A stretch of 64,000 nt of DNA from JAXDTI01 sp034090045. Its GTDB lineage: Bacteria > Actinomycetota > Actinomycetes > Actinomycetales > Actinomycetaceae. Where the stretch lies: the NCBI GenBank assembly GCA_034090045.1, contig JAXDTI010000001.1, forward strand, positions 191,481-255,480, read 5' to 3'. The notes below the pieces were generated by a model that was given only the letters and a program-made list of their open reading frames with translations, made no database searches and was not told where the DNA came from. Positions 25,502-34,108 of the stretch are shown one piece after another. The position numbers were made by a program, and so were the translations under genes. Within the stretch, counting starts at the first letter, position 1. Each line of letters starts with the position of its first letter.

Positions 25502-26610
25502 TGGGCGATCCTTTCCAACAGGGCATCATATGCGGATCCCCGTTTCTCCTCTCCGCTCTCGATGACCTGCAGAGCCATCTCGGCACGGATGCCTTGCGGG
25601 GTGCGTATCGGTACACCCAGCTCAGCGACCCATCTCAAATCTTGTTTCCTTCGGATATGCACGAACAGGTCGAAAGCTGCATACGCTTGAGCTGCCACTG
25701 CGCTCTCACTCATGCCGGCTAACGCTCCGAGCGCGGCAAGTCTAGCCGGCACATCAGCTATATTGTTTGCGTGTATTGTTGCCCATCCGCCCTCATGCCC
25801 GGTGTTTAAGGCGGTCAGAACATCACGGACTTCTTCTCCGCGACACTCTCCGAGTATTATTCGGTCAGGGCGCATACGCATTGCTGCTCTCACCAGGTCA
25901 GACATGGTTACCGCACCGATGCCTTGGACATTCGCCCTTCGTTCTTGCAGGTGAACGGTATCCGGGTGATTAATTCTGAGCTCGCTTACCTCTTCGATAC
26001 ATACTATTCGCTGTTCAGGGGGTATTTCATTGAGCAGGGCGCCAAGCAGAGTGGTCTTGCCGCTGCCGGTCGCACCCGAGATTATTCCAGAGAGTTTCGA
26101 GCGTAGTGCCCCACGCAGTATTTCGGCACTGTTTTCACTGAGCGTACCGCAGTCCAACAAGGAAGTCAGTGTGAAGTCCAGTGGTTTAGCTTTTCGTATT
26201 GATATTGCGGCACAGCCTTTCGCAACTGGAGGCAACACCGCATGGAGTCGTGAACCTTGCGGTAATGTTCCGTCACAGATTGGTGAGCCATCATCCAGGC
26301 GTTTCCCGCAAGCAGCAGCCAATCGTACCGCGAGGGCACGTACCTGGTCGGTATCGGATAGTTTTATCGGAACTGCGGCGAGACCTATACCACGATCCAC
26401 CCACGCTGTGCAAGGTTCATTTATCAGCACGTCAGTGACTGTTTCATCAGCCATGAGCGCCGATAATTTGGGTCCGAATCCTGCCAGTTCCGCGCTCGCC
26501 TCACGCGATGCTCTGAGTCGGTCTTCGACAGTGATGCCGCCATCGGCAAGAGCTGCTTCATGCGGCTCAGCCCCGGCTGCTAGCAACCGGCGCCCAATTT
26601 GACCCAACAT
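25498..26610 (-). CDS. tadA: TadA/CpaF-type secretion ATPase
   Basis: About 371 residues. It has the CpaF core: DVLINEPCTAWVDRG, then Walker A SGATGSGKTTLLGALL (about 182), IVCIEEVSELRINHPD, the Asp/Walker B region RMRPDRIILGECRGEEVRDV, and HEGGWATIHANN (His box). It powers Flp pilus assembly. The frame is open to 26790 but would overlap the upstream gene. The ATG at 26610 (MLGQIGRRLLAAGAEP) has a GGGAGGA site and is taken as the start. Confidence 0.92.
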   Translation of the reverse strand: MLGQIGRRLLAAGAEPHEAALADGGITVEDRLRASREASAELAGFGPKLSALMADETVTDVLINEPCTAWVDRGIGLAAVPIKLSDTDQVRALAVRLAAACGKRLDDGSPICDGTLPQGSRLHAVLPPVAKGCAAISIRKAKPLDFTLTSLLDCGTLSENSAEILRGALRSKLSGIISGATGSGKTTLLGALLNEIPPEQRIVCIEEVSELRINHPDTVHLQERRANVQGIGAVTMSDLVRAAMRMRPDRIILGECRGEEVRDVLTALNTGHEGGWATIHANNIADVPARLAALGALAGMSESAVAAQAYAAFDLFVHIRRKQDLRWVAELGVPIRTPQGIRAEMALQVIESGEEKRGSAYDALLERIAQ

Positions 26611-26638
26611 TATTGTCCTCCCTGGAACTAACCCCTGC

Positions 26639-27517
26639 TCACCTGATCTGAGAGAATGCCCTGCGCCACGAATACGGATATTCCGGACCTGCACCCAGTA
26701 CTGCGGCACGACCCGATGAGCGCCGCAGTCGAATGGTATCGCTAGCGCTGCCCGCCAGGTCACATTCCAACCATCCGTCATGGGCATCAATGAGCATATC
26801 GGCGCTGCGTGCGCACCCCATATCGACTGTTATCGGCTGGTCGAGATGAGCCAAAGCGAGCGCCATTGGTCGCCAAGAATGTTTCGGAACTGCAATAATA
26901 CGTATTCCGTGGTATTGAGGTGCGTCTTCGAGCCAGGCTCCGGCGATGCACGCCCCCGAACCGGCAATCGGCAAATCTGTGTTGAGACCGAGAAGTTGCC
27001 TGGTACTTTCCGGATTACCGGAAGCATCAATATAGAAACCGCCGCCCCGGAATCTCGCATAGTTGATGCCTACACTCGTGCATCCGCAACTCGGGGTTGT
27101 TCCCGCTATCAGGAATGGCCCTACATTCCCAATTCCGGTATCTACTATGCGGGTGTCGCCAGAGCCGATCGAGTGTTTCCCGGCTTTTACTATTGTTGCT
27201 ATCTGGTAGGGCACTTTGCGTGTCGAAAGCCCGACTGATGCACACTGAATTGCGCTGACCAGCTCGTTTTCTTCACCAGGTATTCGCAAAGCACCGTATT
27301 GTTTTTCCTCAACTACCGCTGTGCCGTCTTTGCCTGCCCGCTCATTTCGTACATATATAGGCGACACCGTGCCGTAGCGTCCCGTGCTTGGAGCATCTTC
27401 CCTGTCGGTGAGCATAACTGCGGCTCCTGGTGTTACCTGTATCTCGGCGAGATACAGTAACTGGTCTAGCTCCTGCCGTAGAAGCGAATCGGTCACCCTC
27501 ATATCTACTTGCAACAT
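26639..27517 (-). CDS. CpaE/Ssd-like protein of the Tad locus, degenerate P-loop
   Basis: About 292 residues from the ATG at 27517 (the frame opens at 27565; the start is uncertain). Position before tadA and overall pattern match the septum-site-determining/CpaE-like MinD relatives (Rv3660c type): FLIAGTTPSCGCTSVGINYA replaces the P-loop, and FYIDASGNPESTRQLLGLN resembles the Walker A' aspartate region. The lysines of the deviant Walker motif (KGGxGKT) are missing, so ATP hydrolysis is unlikely. It probably helps place or regulate the pilus machine. Identification rests largely on context. Confidence 0.62.
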   Translation of the reverse strand: MLQVDMRVTDSLLRQELDQLLYLAEIQVTPGAAVMLTDREDAPSTGRYGTVSPIYVRNERAGKDGTAVVEEKQYGALRIPGEENELVSAIQCASVGLSTRKVPYQIATIVKAGKHSIGSGDTRIVDTGIGNVGPFLIAGTTPSCGCTSVGINYARFRGGGFYIDASGNPESTRQLLGLNTDLPIAGSGACIAGAWLEDAPQYHGIRIIAVPKHSWRPMALALAHLDQPITVDMGCARSADMLIDAHDGWLECDLAGSASDTIRLRRSSGRAAVLGAGPEYPYSWRRAFSQIR

Positions 27518-27666
27518 ATTTCCAGACTGCCGGGATGAGACGTAACGTGCAAAACATCTCGGCAACCCTGTGAACAGCTATTTATTATTGTCATCTGTTG
27601 ATACTGTGACCTTTGATAAGCTGAAACAAGGCACAATTTCACTATTTGATAGCTATGGAGTCAGGC

Positions 27667-28524
27667 ATGAGCGAACCGAATGATACTGCCGAGGATCAGG
27701 GAGCCGATGATCCAACTATCCTGTCTCCTTTTAATACCGGGCAATCATTTATTCCTCCTGCTACTGACCAGAGCAACTATCCAGCATCCTATTCCGCGGC
27801 ATCACTTCCAAATGGATATGTTGATCCGTACGCGAGTGGGTATCACGACCCCTATGCCGGCAACGTCCCGACGCTCCCATACGCTGCTGCACCGGTCGCC
27901 TATGCGACCAGTAATCAAGTCGTTTCAGCAGGTAAACGCGGATCCTGGAATTCAAATCGGGTTATTTTGATAGTCATGTTTTTGGTGGCTCTAGTTTTGG
28001 TTGCTATTGCAGGAACCATCCTGTTACTGCGAATCAATGTGCAGAATACTTCGATGGAATCGGCTAGCAGCACTTCGACCACAACTATCTCAGAGCCGGC
28101 AGACAGCGAAAACCACGATGCGACACAAGTTGATTTCCCTGCACCAAGGAATGCCTGGAATCTCCGACAGATCCAATCCGAAAATCTGGATGTTTCCTGC
28201 GAGCTGTTTGGCAGTTACGTGGGATGCACGGTGAAAGATAGGCTCGGTTCGGATGCGTGCGACACCGCTACCTACCTGAATATGAAGCTAACAAGCAGTG
28301 CTAGAGCCAGCAGCGTTGATACTACTTGTGGACTTTCGAACGCATTTCTAGGACAACCTGGAGATAAGTTCTCGACGCTCACTTCCGGCAGCTCCACTAC
28401 CTATGGAGATATAGCATGTGAATCGAACGGGCCGAGCAATATCACCTGCTGGAACATCTATGACGGTACATTTATCAGCATGAATCCGGCATCTCCGAGC
28501 GGTTCAATCGAGGGTATAAAATAG
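27667..28524 (+). CDS. single-pass membrane protein with extracytoplasmic Cys-rich domain, unknown
   Basis: About 285 residues. The cytoplasmic N-terminal part (about 1-95) is rich in Pro, Tyr, Ser and Ala. One membrane helix follows (VILIVMFLVALVLVAIAGTI), then a Ser/Thr-rich linker and an exported domain with six cysteines in pairs (DVSCELFGSYVGCTV, DACDTATY, TTCGLSNAF, DIACESN, ITCWNIYDG). Such folds occur in actinobacterial envelope proteins without known function. The start at 27667 is supported by GGAG nine bases upstream. A parS site lies 18 bases after its stop codon. Confidence 0.7.
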   Translation: MSEPNDTAEDQGADDPTILSPFNTGQSFIPPATDQSNYPASYSAASLPNGYVDPYASGYHDPYAGNVPTLPYAAAPVAYATSNQVVSAGKRGSWNSNRVILIVMFLVALVLVAIAGTILLLRINVQNTSMESASSTSTTTISEPADSENHDATQVDFPAPRNAWNLRQIQSENLDVSCELFGSYVGCTVKDRLGSDACDTATYLNMKLTSSARASSVDTTCGLSNAFLGQPGDKFSTLTSGSSTTYGDIACESNGPSNITCWNIYDGTFISMNPASPSGSIEGIK

Positions 28525-28542
28525 GCTGCACAGATCGCTTAA

Positions 28543-28558
28543 TGTTTCACGTGAAACA
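28543..28558. other. parS centromere site
   Basis: TGTTTCACGTGAAACA is the perfect 16-base palindromic ParB-binding consensus conserved across bacteria. It lies about 1.7 kb downstream of the parB start and about 6.5 kb from dnaA. Confidence 0.95.
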
Positions 28559-28790
28559 ATTTGGGGTTAGTGGATCAGTATAGTTTTTGGGCTAGTAGCG
28601 GTGGTGTGTACGGTTGCTTCGTTACAGTCCGGAATGATATCCCAGCGGTATTTGTTACAGTGGACTCTATATAGAAGCTTAGGAGCTGTCTATACAAGGA
28701 CGTACTAACACTGAACACCGATCCGGTGAGAATAATTTCGACAGCTGAGACCTAATCATTACTTTAGAGGCTCCGTCGCGATCCCTGCCC

Positions 28791-28847
28791 GACCTGATCC
28801 CTGTTCAACACTCTCAGGCATGATCTATGCACGTCAGGTCATTTTTT
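28791..28847 (+). terminator. terminator-like hairpin with T-run
   Basis: GACCTGA (28791-28797) pairs with TCAGGTC (28834-28840), followed by ATTTTTT. An inner GCAT-GATCT-ATGC hairpin (28818-28830) can form in the loop. It may end the upstream membrane-protein transcript or a small RNA. Confidence 0.45.
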
Positions 28848-28985
28848 AACACAGTTAAGCATCTCAATTGAGCCTCCGCTTCTGCCTTGTGCGGTGTGTG
28901 TTGCCCGGTGTGCTTTTTTCGATACAGCCCGACCTACCCCAAGTTAAGTCCGGACGTGCCTCCTGCAGGGCATCCCGGGGCAACT

Positions 28986-29065
28986 CCTGTCCGGCAAGTT
29001 TCCTGCCTGGCGTGTTTCCTGCCTGGCGTGTTTTCTGTCCGGTGTAACGCCTGCCAGACGGTAGT
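28986..29065. repeat. 16-base imperfect tandem repeat (five units)
   Basis: Units start at 28986, 29002, 29018, 29034 and 29050. Units 2 and 3 are identical (CCTGCCTGGCGTGTTT); units 1 and 4 differ at a few positions and unit 5 is more diverged. The period is not a multiple of three, so this is not coding. Confidence 0.8.
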
Positions 29066-29132
29066 TCAGGTGCCCTAGATAGTGGTGTTCCGGTTCATCA
29101 TTATCATCAATAATGTATGGGTTACGTGTTTT

Positions 29133-30230
29133 CTACTTGCGGGTGGAGGTTTTCGCCATCAGTCCTTCGGCTATCCGGTTCAGGTCGTCCTCATCGGTGA
29201 AGTCGATAACAATGGAGCCGTGTTTGCGGCTTTGCCGAATTGTCACTCGGGTATCCAGGTAGTCGGTAAGCCTCTCAATCAGCGGCAGGAATCTCGGATC
29301 TACAGTCTTCACTGTTCGGCGTTTCCGGTTCCCGCTTCTCATACTCGGTACTTCTCCGAGCGCGACTAGTTCTTCGGTTGAACGCACCGATAGTCCCTCA
29401 TTCACGATGCGTTCGGAGAGCGCCAACATTTGTGACTCGGATTCCAAACCTAGTAGCGCCCGGGCATGACCGGCACTGAGTACCCCGGCGGCCAGTCGCT
29501 TTTGTACCGGAGCGGGTAGACGCAGCAATCTCAGCGTATTCGCGATATGGGAACGTGACTTTTGTACCTTTTCAGCGAGTTCAGCCTGGGTAGCGTTGAA
29601 GTCATCCATCATCTGCTGATATGCTGCGGCTTCTTCGATCGGGTTCAGCTGTACCCGGTGCAGGTTTTCCAGCAACGCATCGCGCAGCATATCAACATCG
29701 TTTGTTTGTCTGATGATTGCGGGCACTTCCTCCAAGCCAGCGAGTTGTGAAGCCCGCCAGCGCCGCTCACCCATAATCAACTCGTATTTCGGCTTCGCGG
29801 CAATCCCGATGCTGCGCACTACGATGGGCTGCAACACTCCAACCTCTCGTATGGACGCTGCCAATTCGTCGAGTTCGTCCTCGTCAAAAACGGAGCGTGG
29901 CTGTGCGGCATTCGGAACTATTTGTTTAATAGGTAGTTGAGCAAAACTGGCTCCGGGAACCGGCTGCAAGTGTGAAACATCCTCGGTGTTTTCCCTCTTT
30001 AGTGACGAAGCTCGTTTCACTGCCTTTGTGGTCTTTTTCTTGGGCATCAACAAATCGGCGGTAGCTCCGTGTGACGATCCGGAATCGCTGCTGGAACCAG
30101 AAAAGAAAATATCTACCGGACGTGCCGCTGTCGATGTTTCACGTGAAACAATGTCTTCCGGTACCTCTGCTGCCGTGTCTGGAATCAGGGCTCCCAAGCC
30201 TCTACCTAAACCGTGTTTTTTTGCCGCCAT
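29133..30230 (-). CDS. parB: chromosome-partitioning protein ParB
   Basis: About 365 residues. The N-terminal ParA-interaction segment KKHGLGRGLGALIPD is followed by a linker of about 85 residues. The ParB/sulfiredoxin domain contains LPIKQIVPNAAQPRSVFDE and IMGERRWRAS (the GERRxR CTP-binding box). Next come the HTH region (EEAAAYQQMMDDFNATQAEL, KSRSHIANTLRLLRL) and a C-terminal dimerisation domain. ParB clamps onto DNA at parS and spreads. The start is the ATG at 30230, one base after the parA stop. A perfect parS lies inside the coding sequence. Confidence 0.95.
   Translation of the reverse strand: MAAKKHGLGRGLGALIPDTAAEVPEDIVSRETSTAARPVDIFFSGSSSDSGSSHGATADLLMPKKKTTKAVKRASSLKRENTEDVSHLQPVPGASFAQLPIKQIVPNAAQPRSVFDEDELDELAASIREVGVLQPIVVRSIGIAAKPKYELIMGERRWRASQLAGLEEVPAIIRQTNDVDMLRDALLENLHRVQLNPIEEAAAYQQMMDDFNATQAELAEKVQKSRSHIANTLRLLRLPAPVQKRLAAGVLSAGHARALLGLESESQMLALSERIVNEGLSVRSTEELVALGEVPSMRSGNRKRRTVKTVDPRFLPLIERLTDYLDTRVTIRQSRKHGSIVIDFTDEDDLNRIAEGLMAKTSTRK
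30135..30150. other. parS site inside parB
   Basis: A second perfect TGTTTCACGTGAAACA, within codons about 27-32 of parB. It encodes part of the variable linker (VSRET), so the protein tolerates the site. Confidence 0.95.
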
Positions 30231-30231
30231 C

Positions 30232-31116
30232 TCAGGCCTCCTCGCTCTGGGCATCGTCGTGTTCCATCCGCTGCGCCAACTCCAGTGCCGCCTTTCGATA
30301 GGCTATCGCACCTGCACCACGGGGATCATAAGTCAGTATCGTTTCACCGTAACTCGGGGCCTCAGAGAGCCGTACTGACCTGGGAATATAGCTGCGGAGC
30401 ACAACATTAGGAAAGGCGTGATGCACCTCGGCGAGCACGTCCTTAGCCAAGGTAGTGCGCAAATCCACCATGGTCATCAGAATCGCTGATATCCGCAAAC
30501 CGGGATTAAAGGCTCGTGCAATACCCGTAATCGAAGCCTGCAGCTGAGTTAAACCCTCAAGTGCATAATATTCAGCCTGTATCGGAATCAACACCGAATC
30601 AACCGCCACGAATGCGTTTAGTGTCAGCAAACCCAGCGAGGGAGGACAGTCAATAAAAACATAGTCATATTCTCTCAGATTTGCCCCGGTCAGAGCGTGT
30701 TTTAAGAGGTATTCTCGCCGGGGTGCATCAACGAGTTCTATCTCTGCACCAGCCAGGTCGATTGTCGCCGGAACCACATCCACTCCGGGAACCTGGGGTG
30801 CGGGCACCGTTATTTCACGGAGTTGACGCTGCCCTATCAACAGGTCATACACCGAGGGTGTACCGGCGGAGTGGGGAACCTGAAAGGCGGTGGACGCGTT
30901 CCCTTGCGGATCCATATCAATCATCAGTACCCGCATCCCGGCAAATGCAAGCGCCGCCGCCAGGTTTACGGTTGTAGTGGTTTTCCCGACCCCGCCTTTT
31001 TGATTCGCGACCGCTATCACTCGACCACGTTGCGGATGCGGATATTGGGCGGCATCGAGCCTGGCCAGCTCGGCATCGAAACGACGCATCTGGTCTGCCA
31101 GCGGTGTCTCGCCCAT
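30232..31116 (-). CDS. parA: chromosome-partitioning ATPase ParA (Soj)
   Basis: 294 residues. The deviant Walker A is VANQKGGVGKTTTTVNLAAA (about residues 36-55), Walker A' DMDPQGNASTAF, and Walker B YVFIDCPPSLGLLTLNA. ParA forms ATP-dependent DNA-bound dimers that move ParB-parS complexes. A GGGGGAG site precedes the ATG. It lies between rsmG and parB on the minus strand, the usual bacterial origin arrangement. Confidence 0.96.
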   Translation of the reverse strand: MGETPLADQMRRFDAELARLDAAQYPHPQRGRVIAVANQKGGVGKTTTTVNLAAALAFAGMRVLMIDMDPQGNASTAFQVPHSAGTPSVYDLLIGQRQLREITVPAPQVPGVDVVPATIDLAGAEIELVDAPRREYLLKHALTGANLREYDYVFIDCPPSLGLLTLNAFVAVDSVLIPIQAEYYALEGLTQLQASITGIARAFNPGLRISAILMTMVDLRTTLAKDVLAEVHHAFPNVVLRSYIPRSVRLSEAPSYGETILTYDPRGAGAIAYRKAALELAQRMEHDDAQSEEA

Positions 31117-31124
31117 TTCTCCCC

Positions 31125-31787
31125 CTAGCGTTTCTTCGTGGCTTCAACGACCCGGGTCGCCGAGCCGTCCATCAGTGAAACTACCTCGTGAATACGCACA
31201 TCTATGAGTCCGGCATCGCGGATTACGGCACGCGCGTCACGTACTTCATCAGCTGCTTTCTGTCCTTTTAAGGCTAGCAACTTGCCCCCGCCACGCACCT
31301 GCTTTGCACACATGGCGACCAACTTGCGCATATTTGCTACCGCCCTGGCAGTTACGTAATCAAATTTTTCCTTTTTAGGGAGATCCTGGGCTCTCCCACG
31401 CAGCAGTGTGACGTTTTCCAATCCGAGTTCGGCAACACAGTCAGCGAGCCACTGTAGCCGCCGTTCCATAGGTTCGAGGAGATACAGCTCCGCGTCCGGT
31501 CGGCAGCACGCTATCACGATCCCGGGCAGCCCGGCACCTGACCCGACATCAAGCACAGTGATTCCCCGGCGGGTTGAGATAAAGGGCAAAAGCGCCGCAG
31601 AATTTTCCAGGTGTCGGCTCCACAGCCGCTGTAACTCATGTGGACCGATTACTCCGCGGGTCTCACCCTCCTCAGCGAGGATCCGCCCGAAGTGGTCTAT
31701 CTGGGAATAAGCGGTACCGAAGAGTGCTTTCACCTGATCATTGGGCTGTTCCCTGTCGTGTCCATCTATCATTACTGCCCGGATCAC
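31125..31787 (-). CDS. rsmG: 16S rRNA (guanine-N7) methyltransferase RsmG
   Basis: 220 residues. It methylates G527 of 16S rRNA using S-adenosylmethionine. The SAM-binding loop is VLDVGSGAGLPGIVIACCRP (about 75-94), with LLRGRAQDLPKKEKFDYVTARAVA and GGKLLALKGQKA downstream. The GTG start at 31787 overlaps the stop of the preceding jag gene (GTGA), so the two are translationally coupled. Confidence 0.93.
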   Translation of the reverse strand: MIRAVMIDGHDREQPNDQVKALFGTAYSQIDHFGRILAEEGETRGVIGPHELQRLWSRHLENSAALLPFISTRRGITVLDVGSGAGLPGIVIACCRPDAELYLLEPMERRLQWLADCVAELGLENVTLLRGRAQDLPKKEKFDYVTARAVANMRKLVAMCAKQVRGGGKLLALKGQKAADEVRDARAVIRDAGLIDVRIHEVVSLMDGSATRVVEATKKR

Positions 31788-32305
31788 TCCTGCTCGGGGA
31801 GGTTATCGGCCTCATCGAAGTCCGCCGGATAGATCACTACCGCGCGGGAGGGTGCCTGACCTTCAGATTCCGAATGCAACCCGGCGGCGGCTGCCACGTC
31901 ATGGGATACTTTCCGTTCAAAAGGATTCATTGCCGGCAGTTTAATTGGCTCTCCCTCGGCCTTTACTTTTGTTACAGCCTCCTCAGCGATCGCGGCAACC
32001 TCGGCGCGCCGATCCGCCCGGTAACCGGCAATATCCAGCATGAACCTGCTGCGTTGCCCGGTTTGTTGCTGCACCGCGAGCCGGGTAAGCTCCTGGAGCG
32101 CCTCCAACACCTCCCCGTCTTCTCCGACGAGACGATCCAGGTCGCGTGCATCGGCTCCCTCACCGATGATATCGACCGAAGCTCGCCCATTTTCGACGTC
32201 TATCTCCAGGTCGCCGCCGATATCTGCGATGTCGAGTAGCGTCTCAAGATAGTCCGCCGCAATATCGCCTTCCTTTTCCAAGGCTTCAATCTGCTCTGCG
32301 TCCAC
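31784..32305 (-). CDS. jag: Jag/KhpB-like KH-R3H RNA-binding protein
   Basis: 173 residues. The KH domain lies at about 30-105 (GDLEIDVENGRASVDIIGE, LVGEDGEVLEALQELTRLAV). The R3H domain lies at about 105-160 (RFMLDIAGYRADRRAEVAAI, then PMNPFERK as AMNPFERKVSHDV). It lacks the extra N-terminal Jag domain of Firmicutes, as is usual in actinobacteria. It binds RNA and is linked to cell elongation and division in Firmicutes. It sits directly between yidC and rsmG. Confidence 0.9.
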   Translation of the reverse strand: MDAEQIEALEKEGDIAADYLETLLDIADIGGDLEIDVENGRASVDIIGEGADARDLDRLVGEDGEVLEALQELTRLAVQQQTGQRSRFMLDIAGYRADRRAEVAAIAEEAVTKVKAEGEPIKLPAMNPFERKVSHDVAAAAGLHSESEGQAPSRAVVIYPADFDEADNLPEQE

Positions 32306-32380
32306 GGTTCTTCCTTTCTCTTCGGGTCGGTTCGATAGCCGACTCGGTAAATCCTGTTATCTGTATAGGCTGCCCGACCC

Positions 32381-33736
32381 TCAAGATTTCTTTTTTCGCT
32401 GTTGACGGGCTTTCTTTCGGCGTTCCTCACGGCGAGCTTCCAACTCGGCAGCAGAGAGGTTAGCGCCTTTACCTTTCGTGTTCTGTCGGTTTTGTGCACC
32501 GCGTTGGGAACGAGTGGTGTTTTTCGGCTGAACACGCTGCCCAGAACCCGGTTTTCGCCCCGCTCCAGAGGCCTGTTTCTGCTGCTCCTCTGCCGCTTCG
32601 ATGGCTCGTTCCATCAGGGTTTTCTTACCATTTTTCCGGACTTTTCGTTTCATGGGTGCGACCTCTAAATCGAGTTTGATACGGCAGGCACGCAACTCAT
32701 CTTCCAGTTTTTCTTTCGCGTCCACTCCTTCGCGCAGCTGCTCACCATTTTCAACATCAGCGAAAACATCGGTGTCTTTGCCTCGCTGTTGGGCTTTGCG
32801 CTGCGTCACCCACATCTGATCAACCTGCTCGGAAGTGACTCCGAGACTAGCCAGCTGCTCCTCGTATTCTTCTTTCTTTGCACCCTCGAAAGCCGCATAT
32901 TTCTTTGTGGAGCGAGCCATCTTCCAACCGTGCGCTTTCGAGTTAGGTGTCGGCATCACAAATAGCACCACAATCTGTTGCAGCGCAGAAATAAGCATCG
33001 AAACCAGCCAGTACAACACCACGCCTACCTGGAAATACACGCCGGAGAACGCCAGCATTATAGGCATCGTGAACGCCATAATTTTTATCATGCGAGTAGA
33101 CATCGGGTTCGAGGTGTCGATGTTCCACAATCCGAGAGGAATCTGAGTGACGAACATCAGCAGCATATAAAGCACCACCATGCAGCCTGCCACAATCTTT
33201 GTGTGCATATCCCCGGCGTTCAGGAATGTATCTGACAGCGGTGCACCCAGGAACGTGGAGGCCTCGAAATCCTTTGCCAACTGTTGGGTGAGCGGCCCGA
33301 TCGAGTCGCGCATATAGGTTCCGTTAGCGATATCGTGGGTTGAGGCCAGCACCCTGAAAAGGGCAATCAGTATCGGCATTTGAATGAGCATCGGGAAACA
33401 GGATGCCATCGGGTTCACACCCATGTTTTTATACAGAGCCATGGTTTCCTGGTTCATCTGCTGTTTGGAAACCTGGTCGGTACGACCTTTATATTTTTCC
33501 TGGATTTTCTTCATCTCGGGTTGAATTGCCGCCATGTTTCGAGTGGATTTGAGGGACTTCCAATACAGCGGCAACACTACCAGGCGCACTATCACTGTCA
33601 GTCCCACGATTGCCCACACCCAGGCAATACCCGGACCGTCTGCTGCCCCCAATACCACCGCGAGCCGGTGGATGAGCACCATTATCCAGGCAACTATCCA
33701 TTTCAAGGGATATATGAGGGTGTCGAACCAGCCCAT
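32381..33736 (-). CDS. yidC: membrane protein insertase YidC
   Basis: 451 residues. There are five membrane segments: near residues 10-30, 36-60, a long one with CFPMLIQMPILIALFRVLAS at about 110-130, and two near 200-270. The hydrophilic loop FEASTFLGAPLSDTF and the basic C-terminal tail of about 180 residues rich in Lys/Arg/Gln are typical of actinobacterial YidC. It inserts small membrane proteins alone or with SecYEG. It starts one base before the end of yidD. Confidence 0.94.
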   Translation of the reverse strand: MGWFDTLIYPLKWIVAWIMVLIHRLAVVLGAADGPGIAWVWAIVGLTVIVRLVVLPLYWKSLKSTRNMAAIQPEMKKIQEKYKGRTDQVSKQQMNQETMALYKNMGVNPMASCFPMLIQMPILIALFRVLASTHDIANGTYMRDSIGPLTQQLAKDFEASTFLGAPLSDTFLNAGDMHTKIVAGCMVVLYMLLMFVTQIPLGLWNIDTSNPMSTRMIKIMAFTMPIMLAFSGVYFQVGVVLYWLVSMLISALQQIVVLFVMPTPNSKAHGWKMARSTKKYAAFEGAKKEEYEEQLASLGVTSEQVDQMWVTQRKAQQRGKDTDVFADVENGEQLREGVDAKEKLEDELRACRIKLDLEVAPMKRKVRKNGKKTLMERAIEAAEEQQKQASGAGRKPGSGQRVQPKNTTRSQRGAQNRQNTKGKGANLSAAELEARREERRKKARQQRKKKS

Positions 33737-33737
33737 C

Positions 33738-34091
33738 TCAACTCCTTACCGTGGTCGGTATTTCAAGTGGTGTGTCGTCTGCGATTTCACCGGCATCCAA
33801 CCGGCGCCAATAATCACGCAGTTCTGCTTCACTCATCTGGTGATATTCCGAGGCGTGCCAGTGTCCACGCTGCGGCGGATAGTCCACACCGCCATCACTA
33901 AGCGGGTTACAGCGCAGCAATCTCCATCCGGCGAGCAGTAACCCCTTTGTGGCACCGTGTATCCGCAACGACTCTAGGGCATAGTTTGAGCAGGTCGGAT
34001 AATATTTACAACGTGGGGGGGTATAGGCAGAGAAGTATTTTTGGTACAGGCGCACCAACCCGATCAGGGGTTTTGCGAATACCGAACTCAT
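33738..34091 (-). CDS. yidD: membrane protein insertion efficiency factor YidD
   Basis: 117 residues. The conserved core contains LIGLVRLYQKYFSAYTPPRC, KYYPTCSNYALESLRIHGA and GWRLLRCNPLSDGGVDYPP, with three family-conserved cysteines. It assists YidC-dependent insertion. The C-terminal extension (about 85-117) is longer than in many homologues. It sits between rnpA and yidC, as in most bacteria. Confidence 0.93.
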   Translation of the reverse strand: MSSVFAKPLIGLVRLYQKYFSAYTPPRCKYYPTCSNYALESLRIHGATKGLLLAGWRLLRCNPLSDGGVDYPPQRGHWHASEYHQMSEAELRDYWRRLDAGEIADDTPLEIPTTVRS

Positions 34092-34108
34092 CTGACCTTC
34101 ACCCGCTA

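Larger units (their letters stand above)
28525..29132. other. 608-base intergenic region: parS, hairpin, 16-base tandem repeats
   Basis: No credible gene is seen. The region holds a perfect parS (28543), a hairpin ending in a T-run (28791-28847), and a 16-base tandem repeat block (28986-29065). The stretch 28560-28790 shows no recognisable feature and could include a small RNA ending at the hairpin. Confidence 0.6.

Noticed and set aside
28887..29078. 63-codon cysteine-rich frame downstream of the membrane protein
   Set aside because: No ATG or ribosome-binding site, and it runs through a tandem repeat with a 16-base period, which shifts frame at each unit.
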